Part shown: in pieces, positions 24,760-36,447 of the stretch
How positions within the stretch are numbered: position 1 is the first letter of the stretch
Layout: the number at the start of each line of letters is the position of its first letter
Assembly: GCA_034509925.1 (NCBI GenBank)
Contig: CM067537.1
Span: forward strand, 2,060,001-2,124,000
Direction: 5' to 3'
DNA from: Hirudinaria manillensis
Lineage: Eukaryota > Annelida > Clitellata > Hirudinida > Hirudinidae
DNA: 64,000 nucleotides
Notes under the pieces: model-generated
What the model saw: the letters and a program-made list of their open reading frames with translations, nothing else
The model's database searches: none
What the model was told of the DNA's origin: nothing
Program-made: the position numbers and the translations under genes

Positions 24760-26260
24760 AGATGGTCAGATGTCTGAGATTATTTGTTAAAATTGCTAAA
24801 GTTATCTGATAAAGATTTATTGCTAAAGATAACTGTACATAGATATCTGAGACGAATGGATTAAAATCGATAAATATAATTGTATATAAATGTGATTTGT
24901 TAAAATACTAAAGATAATTGCATATTATTGTATCGTGTTGTCACAGTCTGCACAATAGTTTGCGAAAGATGGATCAATTGTTTTTAATTATTTGCTTATT
25001 TATAATTTATAAATTACTAATTCATTTGTAATCTAAAGATTTCATTCTGCTATCGCAACCCGATATCGGATATTAAAGCAAATATAAATCAGTCCTGAAG
25101 TATTGAACTCCATGAGATTCATTGGTGCTTACAATAATTGATGTAATTGTTGTAAAAATTGTAAAAATTTTTAGGAAAAGCGCGCGGAATTAACGTGGAA
25201 GAAGCAGACGATTACTACATAGGCTTTCAATTCTTTACGGGTTTTTATCAAACAATCCTCAACTTGAAAATGTAAACATTTCAAACAAATCCATCCAATT
25301 ATACAAACTTTTTTAAATGAATTTTCTTGTTTTTTATTTTTAATAGTGTCAAAATCGTCTAATCAAAGCATAACAAATCTCATCATTATGACGTCAGAGC
25401 ATGGAAAAAAAATTATTTTTTAATAGAATTTTCTCCAGAAAATTTGTCTAATGCAATGTTCGGTCCTTGTGCTCCAATTTTATGTTTACAACACGTGCTG
25501 AGATGTTACAAGCGTAACTTAGTAACCTGGAAGTCAGGCTATCAACTTCTGTAAGCCGCACAGTCCCACAGGCCTCTATCGCTCCATAAAATTTGACACA
25601 ACGTTGTTATTTTGTTATAAACCATTATAAATCTTTAAATAATCTGAATGAAATGAGCTGTTTTTCGAGACTATAATGGTTTTTTTATTCACTCAGAAGT
25701 CATTACTTCTCAATATGGCCAGCCAAAGTGGTCACTGCAGTCTAAAATTAAAATTTTAAAATACATTTTAAATACAGAAAATCCAGAAAGGCTATTATAG
25801 GAGTAAAAAGAAAATTTGTGATTCTGATCCATGTCACCTAAATGCCGCCATTGTTCCTAGCTGGAATTATCCAACACTTGAAACTTCAGCTTCAGTCAAT
25901 TGACACCTAAATAATTTAATCCAAGTTTGGAAGCAAGCTATTTGTCATATCGAAGTTTATCGCTTAGCACGTGAACTTAATTCGTTGCTTGCCTCTTATA
26001 TAATACTCGGTTAATGGAAATCGTAAAAGATCAGTTTCGTTTTCTAATTTCAAGTTTTATTCAAACTTCTAGTCACTGGTCAATGGTCATTGCGAAATGA
26101 CACAACAAAAGTTTTTAAAAATAGATAAATATCAAAGTTCTTGATGGTAATCTGAAATTTTAAAATATTATTGACCCGTTATGCACTTTTTATGCACTAA
26201 AGTACTCTTAATGAAATGATCAGACTTTCGTGGCATTCATGGTTTTTGTCTCTTCTATGG
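24760..26260. other. Intergenic region in the Cys-rich cluster
   Basis: AT-rich, with no exon, RNA gene or strong repeat that I can support. Several stretches are ordinary unique sequence. Confidence 0.5.
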
Positions 26261-26269
26261 TACAGCTTC

Positions 26270-27502
26270 TCAATACGGATTGCCATAGTAGCCACCATTC
26301 CGATTTTGCATGCATCTCGAGTAGGACTGTGACGGCTGTAGGTAGGGAGACCCGTAGAATGAAGGCTGTTGGATCGGATTGTACGACGTCTGGATCGATC
26401 GTACGTAATCCTCGCACTTCCACGGAGAAATGAACCTGGCTGGAATGTAGTAGATGGAATTCTGAGACTTGTTGAGCGGACATGGAACGGGCACAGGAGG
26501 GTCAGGGGGTCTCGAGAAGAACTTGCATCTCCTGAGAGATTCTGCATTGAGGGTGACAACGTCCTGTTCCTCGACGCATGGGGGTATCGGCTTCGGCTTC
26601 TTCTTGGCCTTACACGGCGGACTCTTGAGAAATTCTTGGAGGTTTCTACATCTTATGTTCTTGCAGATGGACTTCGGACCTCCGCAGTTGTGGTATAGCG
26701 GCCGAATGCCCTTTTTGTTCCAGCAAACCTTGGGACACATGCACCCGTCTATTCGACAGAGACAGGCCGGTATCGGCACGTCTTTGGCGTCGCAGTATGG
26801 TTCGTTTTCGGAGGTTTTTTCCGAATCTTCGCTGCGGCTATTGACGTCGAAGTTGTTGTTGTGACATTGATTGTGTGCGTGACCGTGTCCGTGACCGTGC
26901 CTGTGATGCCTCATGTGACCTCTGTGTGCGTGATGAATCGGAGGAGGCATGTGCTGATGGGCCGAGCCTTGACAAGAGAACGTCTGAGAGGGGCAAATGT
27001 GATATTGGCCATGGGGCGGAAGGGGCAAGTGACACTGGTGGGGTGGAGGTTGAGCGGGAGAACCACACCCATGGGTAATTTGAGGGCCTGGGAGAGTGGG
27101 TGGATGCGGGGAAGCGTGGCTTATCGGGTGACTGAACTGCTGCTGTGGATACATGGTGGGAATGGCATTCGGACAGAGCGTTGGTGGAAGCGGATTGGGG
27201 CGCGAGTAGAGCATGACTGGCTCGTTCTTCGAGGCACATTCGCAAGTCATCTCCTCGCACGGACAGATCTTGTCTTCCGGCTTTTCGACCTTCAACTCCG
27301 GCGGACAGCACGTGTATTCTATGTCGTCTTCTTCCTTTTTCTGCTTCCGATAAACTTCGTACACTTTGCAGAATTTGGCAGGACAGAAGATAATGTGTTC
27401 CTTAAGCTCATCGTGTGCTTTCTGTAACTTCTCCTTCTTGTGTATGTCCCTGTCTGCCATGGACCTCGTGAGGAAATATTGCAAAGACTTTCTTGATGTC
27501 AT
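26270..27502 (-). CDS. 410-aa Cys/Pro/His-rich protein, unknown
   Basis: Not recognised. This single-exon frame starts at ATG 27502 (MTSRKSLQYFLTRSMADRD). Residues about 20-60 look helical and charged (DIHKKEKLQKAHDELKEH, then FCPAKFCKVYEVYRKQKK). A Cys-rich block (CCPPELKVE, CPCEEMTCEC) is followed by a Pro/His-rich middle with a His-Gly run (MRHHRHGHGHGHAHNQCH). A second Cys block (ACLCRIDGCMCPKVC) and a Tyr/Gln-rich end (PIQQPSFYGSPYLQPSQSY) complete it. No signal peptide or membrane helix is seen. The Cys spacing could bind metal, but no named zinc-finger pattern fits. It is the largest member of the minus-strand Cys-rich cluster, and its GC content is well above the flanks. Confidence 0.75.
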   Translation of the reverse strand: MTSRKSLQYFLTRSMADRDIHKKEKLQKAHDELKEHIIFCPAKFCKVYEVYRKQKKEEDDIEYTCCPPELKVEKPEDKICPCEEMTCECASKNEPVMLYSRPNPLPPTLCPNAIPTMYPQQQFSHPISHASPHPPTLPGPQITHGCGSPAQPPPHQCHLPLPPHGQYHICPSQTFSCQGSAHQHMPPPIHHAHRGHMRHHRHGHGHGHAHNQCHNNNFDVNSRSEDSEKTSENEPYCDAKDVPIPACLCRIDGCMCPKVCWNKKGIRPLYHNCGGPKSICKNIRCRNLQEFLKSPPCKAKKKPKPIPPCVEEQDVVTLNAESLRRCKFFSRPPDPPVPVPCPLNKSQNSIYYIPARFISPWKCEDYVRSIQTSYNPIQQPSFYGSPYLQPSQSYSRCMQNRNGGYYGNPY

Positions 27503-27509
27503 CTTCCTG

Positions 27510-30500
27510 ATCTTCGAAAATAGTTTTGATAAGCTTGAATCCTCAATAAAAGTTAAATTCGTACGATATTTGTTTTATCTTTTATCTCATTGAGCACTTA
27601 AAATTAGATGATATTATAAATCTTTTTGACGGAAGTCGGTGCAACGTGACGGTCTAAAACCAATTCATGTGAAATTCATGAGAAATTCATGAGAAAAATT
27701 CACTTTGGCTCTTTGACAAAAAAAAAAACATTGTAAAATCGATCTCACTTGATCTCACTTTACACAGTCGAAGTGATCTCTGCGGAGACCCGCTTACCAA
27801 CTATTTGATTACTTCAAAGACTTTCAGCCCGTCATCTGCAATGGTAATTAATATTCAGTAGCTAATAATTTATTCGGGTTTTCCAGTTTAAGTTAATTAA
27901 ACGTACAGTTTCAGTCTGATAAAATGTTAATTAAAAAGTTCAAGACCTGCTCCAATTAGCTCCTTGTTCTGTTTCTGATGTGCTTTTTGCGCTTTTTTCT
28001 CGTTCTTTTCCAGTTTCGTTTCTGTTGTTTGCAATTGTTTATGTCTTTTAAAACTTTTGGAATGGTTATTTATTTTTTAATAAAAACTGACGTCACAGGA
28101 GCATAAACACAATTGCATTACAGTGGACTGACCCAAAAAAAAGAGATTTTTCTTCTTCTTCTTCTTTGCTCCGGAATTTGGGTCAGGGCATCATTTTTAA
28201 TGCCACAAAAGGCGGGAATTAGGCAGAAAAACATATCTATAAATCCAAATAACGTTTACAATGCATAAAGAATGTAATTTTTAAATTATCAAAAGTTCAA
28301 AGCAATTGTAACAGAAAGTGCAATGACTTGAACAGATGACCACTATCAGTCACGTGATCCGTTTTTAGAATTGTCATTATGATGATGATAATGATGATGA
28401 TCTTTTGCTTCTACAAAATCGAACCCATAAATTGCTTTAGTAGCTTCAGGAAATAATTTTTTTTATAGAAAGTGGAGTAGAAATAGATTTTGTTATTCAT
28501 TTCAGAATTGCACTGAAGTCCTGAAATAATTTCACATCTTTTGCTTGTCATTTGCTCAACCGAATAACTAATGACCGAGCATTTGCTTCGAATTCTTTAC
28601 TTTTTAATTTTATTTTTCTGGAGATATTTTCAACATTAAAATCTTGACAAACACTGAAATATGAATCTTGTAGATTTAAAAATAGATTATCATCCACCAA
28701 TGAACCCAATGAACTCATCTGCAGCGTCGAATGTGGAATAGATCTTCGGATTTTTAAAAAATGGTTTTGTATGTTCATCTGTAGCTCACGCGTTCGCCGC
28801 TATATAAATGACTTATTATTATTATTATTTATCAACATTTCCATCTTCTGTTCTGCCTATCACTGGTGAAGCAGGGTAGACAAAAGAAAAGCACTTCCCT
28901 CATCTCTGCGTGTCCTCCTTTAAGTTATTGGACTCGGCATGAAAAGCAAAATAAAGCCAACGATTATGGGTCAAGGTCAAGTACAATTTTATAATAAGAT
29001 TTCATACTAGTATTTAAATTAAATAGACAAATTTCATAATATAAAATTAATATTTACGAAAGTTATGCCAAAAATGTGGTCCGCTTAAAGCTATAAAGAC
29101 GACCACTGTATGGTCTAGCTTCAACATCACAATTATTGCACTGTTTAGAAACTGGACATCTTATTCTTATAGCTGTTTTAAAAGTTACAGATCTTTGGTA
29201 AGTCCTGAAATTCGGAACCCTGCTCGTAGACAAATTTGTGTCACAAAGAGCAGAGACTATAGCATTTTGTTTTATTCAGGTAGTTTTAAATAATTATATT
29301 ATATTATATAATTAGATAATTATATTTTTTTCTCGATCAACCACTCTTCTAAACACGGAGAATGCATGAGATCCACAAAACACGTTTGATGTAACATACC
29401 AAGCGTTTCAAAATGAGCTCATCGAATGGCAGTTCCAACAAAAAATGTCATGGAAATTTCCAATAATTTTCAATTTTCATCTTTATTTATTTATTTATTT
29501 ATTTATTTCTCAACAAATTTAAGGGTCATCCAATGGCCACTAACACACTTACTAAAGAAAAAATTGTTTTGTTTCACGCCTGTTTTGGTTCTTGGAAGTT
29601 GGAAGTGGTAAAGTTGCAAGCAGATCATGTTGTAGTAGTTTCATGTGTCTTTCATGTGACTTAATGAATAGTAATAGAATTCATTGCTTGGGTTGTCCTT
29701 GTAGTTTCAAGAAAGTTAACTCGTGGTTAACAAATTAGAATGCACTGCTTGTCAATTCTTGAAATTGTTCTCATATCAGGAGCTGTACAATAGAATTTTT
29801 ATTGTCAATCTATGAAAACCACTGCTCCGAAACGATTGTAGTCAAGAACTTTTAAATCTGTCTTTTACTTATTTAAGATGTTGAGATGTGTTGAATCCTG
29901 TCTTACAAATAAAAAATATAACTTTAAAACCAGTTAATACCAGACTTGTAAATTGGCTATCGTATCATTGATCAATCGGTGATCAACCAACTGAGCCAAC
30001 CAGCTAAAGTGATCACTGATCAATCACGGCTAAACCACAGGTTCGAAGAACAGATACGTAGAAACTACAGATTCTAATGAAATAAAGCTATCGATAGAAA
30101 AGATTTTATTTATATATTTTTCTGTCCTATGTACAACATCTAAAGATTTATTGCTTCTGAGTTAGACTTGTGTTTTGTCCGGTCGTGTTTGACAGTTAAT
30201 GGACGTTTGGTTGTTTTACATTATCAAAGGTTTGGTGTCTACCTTTCCCAAATTTACGAATATTCCCGTCTTCAGCTGTTTCTGCTCTGAGACGATTTAA
30301 CAACTATTTATTTTTGACGAATTTTTTTATTTGCAGAAAAATGGATCATTGTAATTGATCTGAGATCTACCATCTGTGATACTAACATTGAAATTGTAAT
30401 CACGTAATTCACGTAAATGTTCATAAGATTTTCTTTTTAAATTTGTTTTCCAATGTTTTAAGAGTTCATAAGGAAATTAATTGCAAAAAAAAAAATTAAT

Positions 30501-30770
30501 GAAGTCTTTAGCATGAAATCTGCAAAATTGATTTTAAAAATCTGAATTCACCGGAATCGATTTCAAGAAAATTTCATTTCACGTTACGGGAACTTGAAAG
30601 AGCGTAAAGTTTGGTTTCAATTGGAGACTCAATTCTTTTCAGAAGTTTGTGTTTAAATTCATTTAAAGATATAAAAATATTGATTTTCGTTTGAGGTCAG
30701 ACAATATAATTCCTTCTTTTTTCTTCATTTTTTTTTACAACGATTCCTTGTCGGATTCACCATCCAGCCC
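27510..30770. other. Gene-free stretch within the Cys-rich cluster
   Basis: No supported gene in about 3.3 kb. It contains a SINE/LINE-tail-like sequence near 28780-28960 (listed separately), a short TTTA run (29484-29508) and otherwise unremarkable AT-rich sequence. Confidence 0.5.
28780..28960. mobile_element. Possible retroelement tail
   Basis: The sequence CGCCGCTATATAAATGAC followed by an ATT microsatellite, then a moderately GC-rich stretch, resembles the 3' ends of metazoan non-LTR elements or SINEs, which often carry a CGCTATATAAAT motif before an ATT tail. A related palindromic motif occurs near 37329-37352. No coding domain remains. Confidence 0.3.
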
Positions 30771-30785
30771 CAAGACGAACGAGGC

Positions 30786-31781
30786 TCAAGAACAGTAGCA
30801 GCACCTTCGAACGGCGTTGTCAGCCACACAGCAGCACGAAGGACAATAGTCTACGTTGTATGGCTGGACGCAAGAGTTCGAACAGCATGGTGATAGGCAG
30901 CACATCTTGGAACAGCAGGGGCTTAGGCAGGGCTTGGGGCAGCACATTTTGGTACAACAGGGACACGAATTCGGCTGACCGCAGCAAGCATTGTTCATCA
31001 TACAGGGAGGTATGCAGCATATGGCCGTTATGCTCGGCTGAGATTCCTGGACTGGCCGGTAGGGCTGGATTGGCGTCGGTCGCTTCAGGTTTAGTGGAGG
31101 CGGAAAGCGGAATTGCTGCTGTGGTGGCCGGAATGCCGGACCCGGGCCGACTGGCGAGAAGTTCGGTTGGAAACCTCCCTGCAAATTCGGCGGACCGTAA
31201 TTGGGCGAACCGCCTGATTGGCCGAAAGATGAGAAATTAGGACAGTTTAATAGCGGTGGACAGTTTGGCGGCATCGGCGGTAGTGGTCTAGGCTGGTAGC
31301 CACCCTGAGGTGGGAATGGGAACCGGGTCTGGTTGCCCATTCCGGGATTTCTCGGCATCGGCCCTTGTTGCATCGGACCCATTCCTGGAGGACCTAAGTG
31401 TTGCTGTGGCTGTTGGAAAGGAGATTGCATCTGTTGTTGTTGCTGTTGTTGCTGCTGCTGGTGTTGCTGCTGTTGCTGTAAGTGTTGTTGCTGCTGTTGT
31501 TGTAAGTGTTGCTGCTGCAGTTGTTGCTGTTGTAGCTGCTGCTGTTGCAGCTGTTGCTGTTGTTGTTGTTGCAGGGGCTGTTGTTGCAGCGCCTGCGACT
31601 GTAGCATGGACATCTGAGGAGATGACATTATGCACGGAAGGACGCAACATGGCGAAAAACAACAGGCTCCCTGGAGACCAGGCGACGAACAGAACTGGAG
31701 ATTGGGTGCCTGTGCGCTGGTGGAAAACGACGGCTGGTTCGGAAATTGGTTCGGAGTGTGGAAGCCTGGATCCGGGTTCAT
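30786..31781 (-). CDS. 331-aa Gln/Pro-rich protein with Cys-rich C-terminus
   Basis: Not recognised. The ATG is at 31781 (MNPDPGFHTPNQFPNQPSF). After a Cys patch (GACCFSPCCVLPC) there is a Gln tract from about residue 56 to 120. A Pro/Gly/Phe-rich middle (PMPRNPGMGNQTRFPFPP) and an unusually Cys-dense last 75 residues with repeated CC pairs (SPCCSKMCCLSPCCSNSC) follow, ending CCYCS. The tail is reminiscent in composition of keratin-associated or sperm structural proteins, but that is not homology. The Gln tract is encoded by mixed CAA/CAG and makes Ala/Cys/Thr shadow frames elsewhere. Single exon; same strand and character as its neighbours. Confidence 0.75.
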   Translation of the reverse strand: MNPDPGFHTPNQFPNQPSFSTSAQAPNLQFCSSPGLQGACCFSPCCVLPCIMSSPQMSMLQSQALQQQPLQQQQQQQLQQQQLQQQQLQQQHLQQQQQQHLQQQQQHQQQQQQQQQQMQSPFQQPQQHLGPPGMGPMQQGPMPRNPGMGNQTRFPFPPQGGYQPRPLPPMPPNCPPLLNCPNFSSFGQSGGSPNYGPPNLQGGFQPNFSPVGPGPAFRPPQQQFRFPPPLNLKRPTPIQPYRPVQESQPSITAICCIPPCMMNNACCGQPNSCPCCTKMCCPKPCLSPCCSKMCCLSPCCSNSCVQPYNVDYCPSCCCVADNAVRRCCYCS

Positions 31782-31789
31782 GATTTGAA

Positions 31790-33480
31790 CGCTGCTTCTG
31801 TTTGGTTAGATGGATTTCTTTCGATTGTTCCGTCAGTTCATGAATTGTAAATCAACATCGTTTGCGGAGGTTTTTTAATTAAAAAAAAAATTCTTTGCTG
31901 TTTTCTTCCGTGTTGGTTTGTTTATTTTTGCTCGATTGAAGTTGTTACGCAAAACGAAACGTCACGTTTGGAAACCTCCAGTTGCAACCAGTTTACAAAT
32001 CTCAGAGAAAGAGTTCGAATTTTGGAAATTTGGAAATTTTAATTAGTCGGTCACACTTCTTTTTAATTTGTACAAACCCTTATTTTGTCTCGTGGAAATT
32101 CCGAGCAGTAATTTCAATGAGTTCATGAAACGCATCCTTTTCTTCTGGTGATAGTTGAATCCAATCCAAAGTTACAGTTTTTAATCAGTTAGCAAAATAG
32201 TATGCTTTACAATATGTTCAAAGTTTCACAAAAATAAAAACACGGCATGATTTTGTCTGCTTTCAATATTTAATGATCACTCATAAGTATTATTAATTAG
32301 CTATCTTTTTTTTCACTTAACTATAAATTATTATTTTCAAAGAAAAATATTCTTGAACAAGTATTCAATGAAACTTTCTTGATTAATGAATATAAATTAT
32401 ATGGAACTTTAAAAATATTCTCACATTATTTGTTTGATCTAAAATTTTAAAGATATATATTTCAATATATATTTATCTAAATAAGATTATCAAATTCTTT
32501 TAAACGCAGAAAAAATTGATACACGCTCTCACCATTACTAAATCAATTTTTGGTTAAAAGTTAAGTACGATTCTTGTTTCGACCATGTTTTTACGTCTTG
32601 TAGGCTTTCGCCGAACGTGGCTTCGGACGTAAAACATGCTTACCGTAGATAGGAGATGCCGTAATAAATTATTGCAGTCAATTTCGAGAAATTTATGAAC
32701 TTGGAGGAAGTTCAATAGCTCGAAAAGATGGCGTCACGCGGACACGATATTTTGAGTGACCGCAAAGTATTTTGACAGCGAATAATCGTTGATATCGATG
32801 GATTGGAAAGTGGATCAGGTCAGGTATAACAGTTATTATCCCCTTATTACTTAATTTTTAAGACCAATTCACTTGATTTAAATTCATTATTATGTCAAAT
32901 TATTTATTTTCTCCATGTCTTTTACAAAGTCGAAGCGAACCTCTTGCAATTTTAATACGAATATTTATTGGAAAACATCACGTAATAATCTTCATTAATT
33001 TGATATTTGTTAAGACATTAACAGGATGCATGTCATCCTTCGTAGGTAATTTGGAATGAGGTTCCCTTCCGAATTGGTATAATCTCGAATCTTCAACTTT
33101 GCCGGCAGAGTGAAGCCAGCCTAATCGGATCTTTTGTGGCCAACGTGGGTTAAACGTTCGACCTTCAGAATTGATTTCTCAAGGTCAGCACCGGCATAAG
33201 GAGACTTTGCATCCCTGGGGTTTTTCTGTGCCGAAATGCCATGATGAGTTGAATAATGTGAATTTATTTATAATGAATTATATTGATTAGATCGAGTTGG
33301 ACAACAATACTAGGAACGCAGCGATCCGATTGATGATTATTGCTAATTTCACACTAATTTTCTTTACTACTTATTAAATTATTTAATTGCAATAATCAGT
33401 AAATAAGTGTCTAGGTCTGTCTATGCAAATGAATTATCATCTGGTGATCGTTTGACGATGCCAGAATGAATGAAGATGTT
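31790..33480. other. Intergenic region; possible SINE fragment
   Basis: No supported gene. A moderately GC-rich block at 33055-33235 contains an ACGTTCGACCTTC sequence resembling a tRNA B-box, as seen in tRNA-derived SINEs, but no A-box or cloverleaf can be drawn. A YY1-like core (AAAAGATGGCG) lies near 32719-32729. Confidence 0.35.
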
Positions 33481-33484
33481 CTTT

Positions 33485-34320
33485 TCATTCTGCGCGGGAC
33501 ACTGATCTCGATCTCGGCGATCCTACAAAATCACCAATCCTCGGGTCATCATCGTCGACATCGTTCGTAACGATAAGAAACCAACCTTCGCTTTCGGGGC
33601 CCGTAGGGCAGCAATTTTTCTTCTTCTTGCAGCAGCAGTTGCAGCAACAGCAACAACAGTTATTGCAACAGCAGCAGCGGTTGCAGCAGCAGCTGCAGCA
33701 GCAACTACAGCAGCGACTGTGACAGCAACAGCAGCAACAACAGCAGCAGCACTTTTTGTCTTTGGACTTTTTTTTAGGGAGTTTTATACAAAACACGAGA
33801 GGAGCCTGTTCCCTTACTGGATACCTGGTTTCATCGAAGCTTGAAAGACTGGAAGAATTGCTGGAAGGAATTAAAGGTCAAAGGTTATTCATTGATTGAT
33901 CGACTGATATAGTCAGAAGGTTAAGATTGCGTTCTTTCGACAAGATATTATTAGTTTGAGTTAAGTGCATTTTAAACACTAAATATTAGTACGCATTAGT
34001 TCACATCTAGGTTATATAATCCTCCAATTCCTATTCACTCATCAAAGTTACTTAGTACCACAACTTAGTAAATACGACAACGGGGTGAAAAGCTGCAGAA
34101 ACACAACACAACACGACCACGTAACCAAGGCAACACAAGTTGTTTACTAAAAAAAAAACAATAATCGTATACATCGTCATTGAATCACTAGGTAGTTATG
34201 TGTAGTTATATGCGAGCGAGAGTCCAACCTCATGCAGCAGCTCGGCAAGGAGTCGAGTTCGCAATCGTACTCCATCGAAGTGAATCTCGAAGGATCGAAT
34301 CGGCATCCAGGACTTTTCAT
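33485..34320 (-). CDS. Poly-cysteine protein (155 aa), unknown
   Basis: There are two exons on the minus strand: 34320..34229 (ATG, ends phase 2 at AG|GTTGGA) and 33860..33485 (acceptor CCTTCCAG, TGA). The join reads LPSCCMSNSSSLSSFDETRY in one open frame. Residues 68-115 hold 33 Cys in 48 positions, starting with ten in a row and broken only by His, Ser, Arg, Asn and a KKKKN block, flanked by Lys-rich KKKSKDKK. The end is acidic then Arg/Ser-rich (VDDDDPRIGDF, SPRSRSVSRAE). The Cys run is encoded by TGC/TGT codons, a GCA-type repeat, but the frame continues cleanly on both sides. Possible roles are metal binding or a disulphide- or lipid-anchored structure; I cannot choose. The opposite strand of exon 1 is also open. 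Confidence 0.65.
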
Positions 34321-34945
34321 ACGCCAGCCTCTGGTGACTGACCCCACGAGATCCGTTAATTTATAATCAGTTAACTAATAATCAGTAAACTGGCTACTCT
34401 TTCGTATATCGTGTTCATGAATATACATGAATGGCCGGGTTGAATGATTGAAGATTTTCTGTCGATTTCGAGATTTCGAGATTTTACGATCAATCGGAAG
34501 CCATTATTTTCATTAAATGAGTCTTTTTGTTGAACTTTTTAATACTTAAAAGTCACGATTTTGATGTGTTTTTGAAATTTTATTGTTTACGTTCTGTGTT
34601 TAATTTTTTACGTCGAATTGCGTGGTTGTGAAAAGTGAATCTCAGTTTTAATAAATTTTTTTTCGTTCGAATTAATAATTCAAATTTGAAAATTCCGTCT
34701 TAATTTTGGGGAACCTACTGTTTGCAGAAGTAACGCAAAAGAAACTTGTTAATAATATTGAAGAATTTTGAATAATAATAATAAATGTTTTAGGATTGAT
34801 AATGAATTTTATTCTGCAATCTGTCTTCTACGTGCACACTATAAAACTTGACGTGACACCAAAATTGGCACAAAACCAAAATGATTTTATTCAACAAATC
34901 AACAGATAAATAAATAAATAAATAATTGTACAAACAAAAACATTA

Positions 34946-35344
34946 TCATTTCATCATATTATGTCCGATTCCCATGGGTTTGATTCCCATGGGTTTAATT
35001 CCCATGGGTTTGTTTGCCGCGGGTTTGTTTCCCGCCGCCGGTTTTTCATCCGTCTGCTTGTCTTGACAGGCACAGCAACATATAGGACTGCAAGTCGGAC
35101 AATTGCAGAATGGAATGATGGTCGCTGGCATCGGTAAGTTACACTGGCACCGTATGATTGGCCTTTTGGGCGGAGGAACGGGAGGACAGCACGGTGGCGG
35201 GCAGTCGGGTATCACCGTGGGTACCGAGATGTAAATTGGACCCAGACATTGCGGAGGACAGCCGCAGGGCTCGATGTAGTGGACTGGTTGCTGGATGCAC
35301 TTCTCGTAGATGAAGCACGGCGGAAGCTGCTTGTCTTCTGTCAT
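34946..35344 (-). CDS. 132-aa Cys/Pro-rich protein, unknown
   Basis: ATG at 35344 (MTEDKQLPPCFIYEKC). The first 95 residues are rich in CxxC, CC and PPC patterns (DCPPPCCPPVPPPKRP, then CNCPTCSPICCCACQ). The tail carries a five-residue repeat, KPMGI three times, from a 15-base tandem DNA repeat (about 34971-35015). A possible acceptor (CTTTCAG) lies just upstream, so a non-coding first exon is likely. Not recognised; it belongs with the other Cys/Pro-rich minus-strand genes. Confidence 0.7.
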   Translation of the reverse strand: MTEDKQLPPCFIYEKCIQQPVHYIEPCGCPPQCLGPIYISVPTVIPDCPPPCCPPVPPPKRPIIRCQCNLPMPATIIPFCNCPTCSPICCCACQDKQTDEKPAAGNKPAANKPMGIKPMGIKPMGIGHNMMK

Positions 35345-35349
35345 GGTCC

Positions 35350-36440
35350 TACCCTGAAAGCCCCCTTTTCTTGTTGTTTTGGTTGTTGGTGAGTTCTGTG
35401 TTTCTTTCTGGCGAATAAATGTTTATTGATTGTTAGCTTAATACGAGAAAATCACATTGGTAATGTTTAAAGGTTTTCTAGTCATGAATATCGTAAATAG
35501 ATTTATAATTTGTTCTAAAATATATTTATTAATTAATTATAAATTATTATCTATCAGTAAATAAGTAGTGTTTATTTTTTATAAAGAACATGGTGAATGT
35601 TCAAGTCAATATCTCAACTAACTCCACAAAGTATAAGCTGGTCACCTTTCGAGTAATCAAATGACGTTATAAAAAACGGTTGGATCCTTTAGGAGTTAAT
35701 TGTTTTTAATAATTTTTTAAGATATCGATTTTATTTTTAAAACTTTTTTTTGTTAATTCATCGCCGTCTTGTCATGGCGAGTTTTAAATTCTATTTTCGA
35801 GATTGCGTCATGTCGACCCGATTTTTCCAAAAAAAGAAAAAATAAATCTTTATGTAACGCTAAATGCATTTCAGTCATCAAATATTGGAACATTAGTATA
35901 TAGGGTTAGGAATATTATACCTTTTACACCAAAATTTTCTTTATTTATATTGATGAATTAGGCAATTATTGCTTCAATTGGCAATTGATTAATCAATTAT
36001 TATTATTATTATTATTATCATATTACCATATTATGTCAGATATCATTACTATATCATTACCATATCATTACTATATCATATGTTTACTTCTCAGATTCAT
36101 ACAAACCATGTAGGAACCAATACAGAAAGATTCTTTGATGACTTTTCAGAAAGGAAATTTTCCATTTCTAAAGGACATTGAAATTAAATGAATTTCAATT
36201 ATTTCAGGGGGGTTTAAAAGTTAATTTAAATTAATTAGTTATTAAATTACTCGACGATAACATTATTAACGAATTGTTGTACCCTCTTCTCGTCCACATT
36301 TAGCCTCAATTACGTAACTTCAAAAATAGAATTCACAAAAAAAAAACACCAAAGTCCATAAACAAATAGAAATCAATAAATACCTAACAATAAAATCGAT
36401 TAACTTAATATTATGATCACGATTCTGCTGACCATTTGTG
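35350..36440. other. Intergenic, divergent promoters
   Basis: This AT-rich interval lies between the minus-strand Cys-rich cluster and the plus-strand Pro/Tyr-rich gene. There is a short ATT tract at 35998-36019 and a CATTACTATAT repeat near 36045-36080. No exon is seen. Confidence 0.5.
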
Positions 36441-36447
36441 TAGAAAA

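Noticed and set aside
34231-34362. Plus-strand frame starting MQQLGKESSSQSYSIEV, considered as first exon of the Pro/Tyr-rich gene
   Set aside because: The minus strand here encodes SMEYDCELDSLPSCCM and splices in exact phase into the poly-Cys exon. A better first exon for the plus gene lies at 36448.
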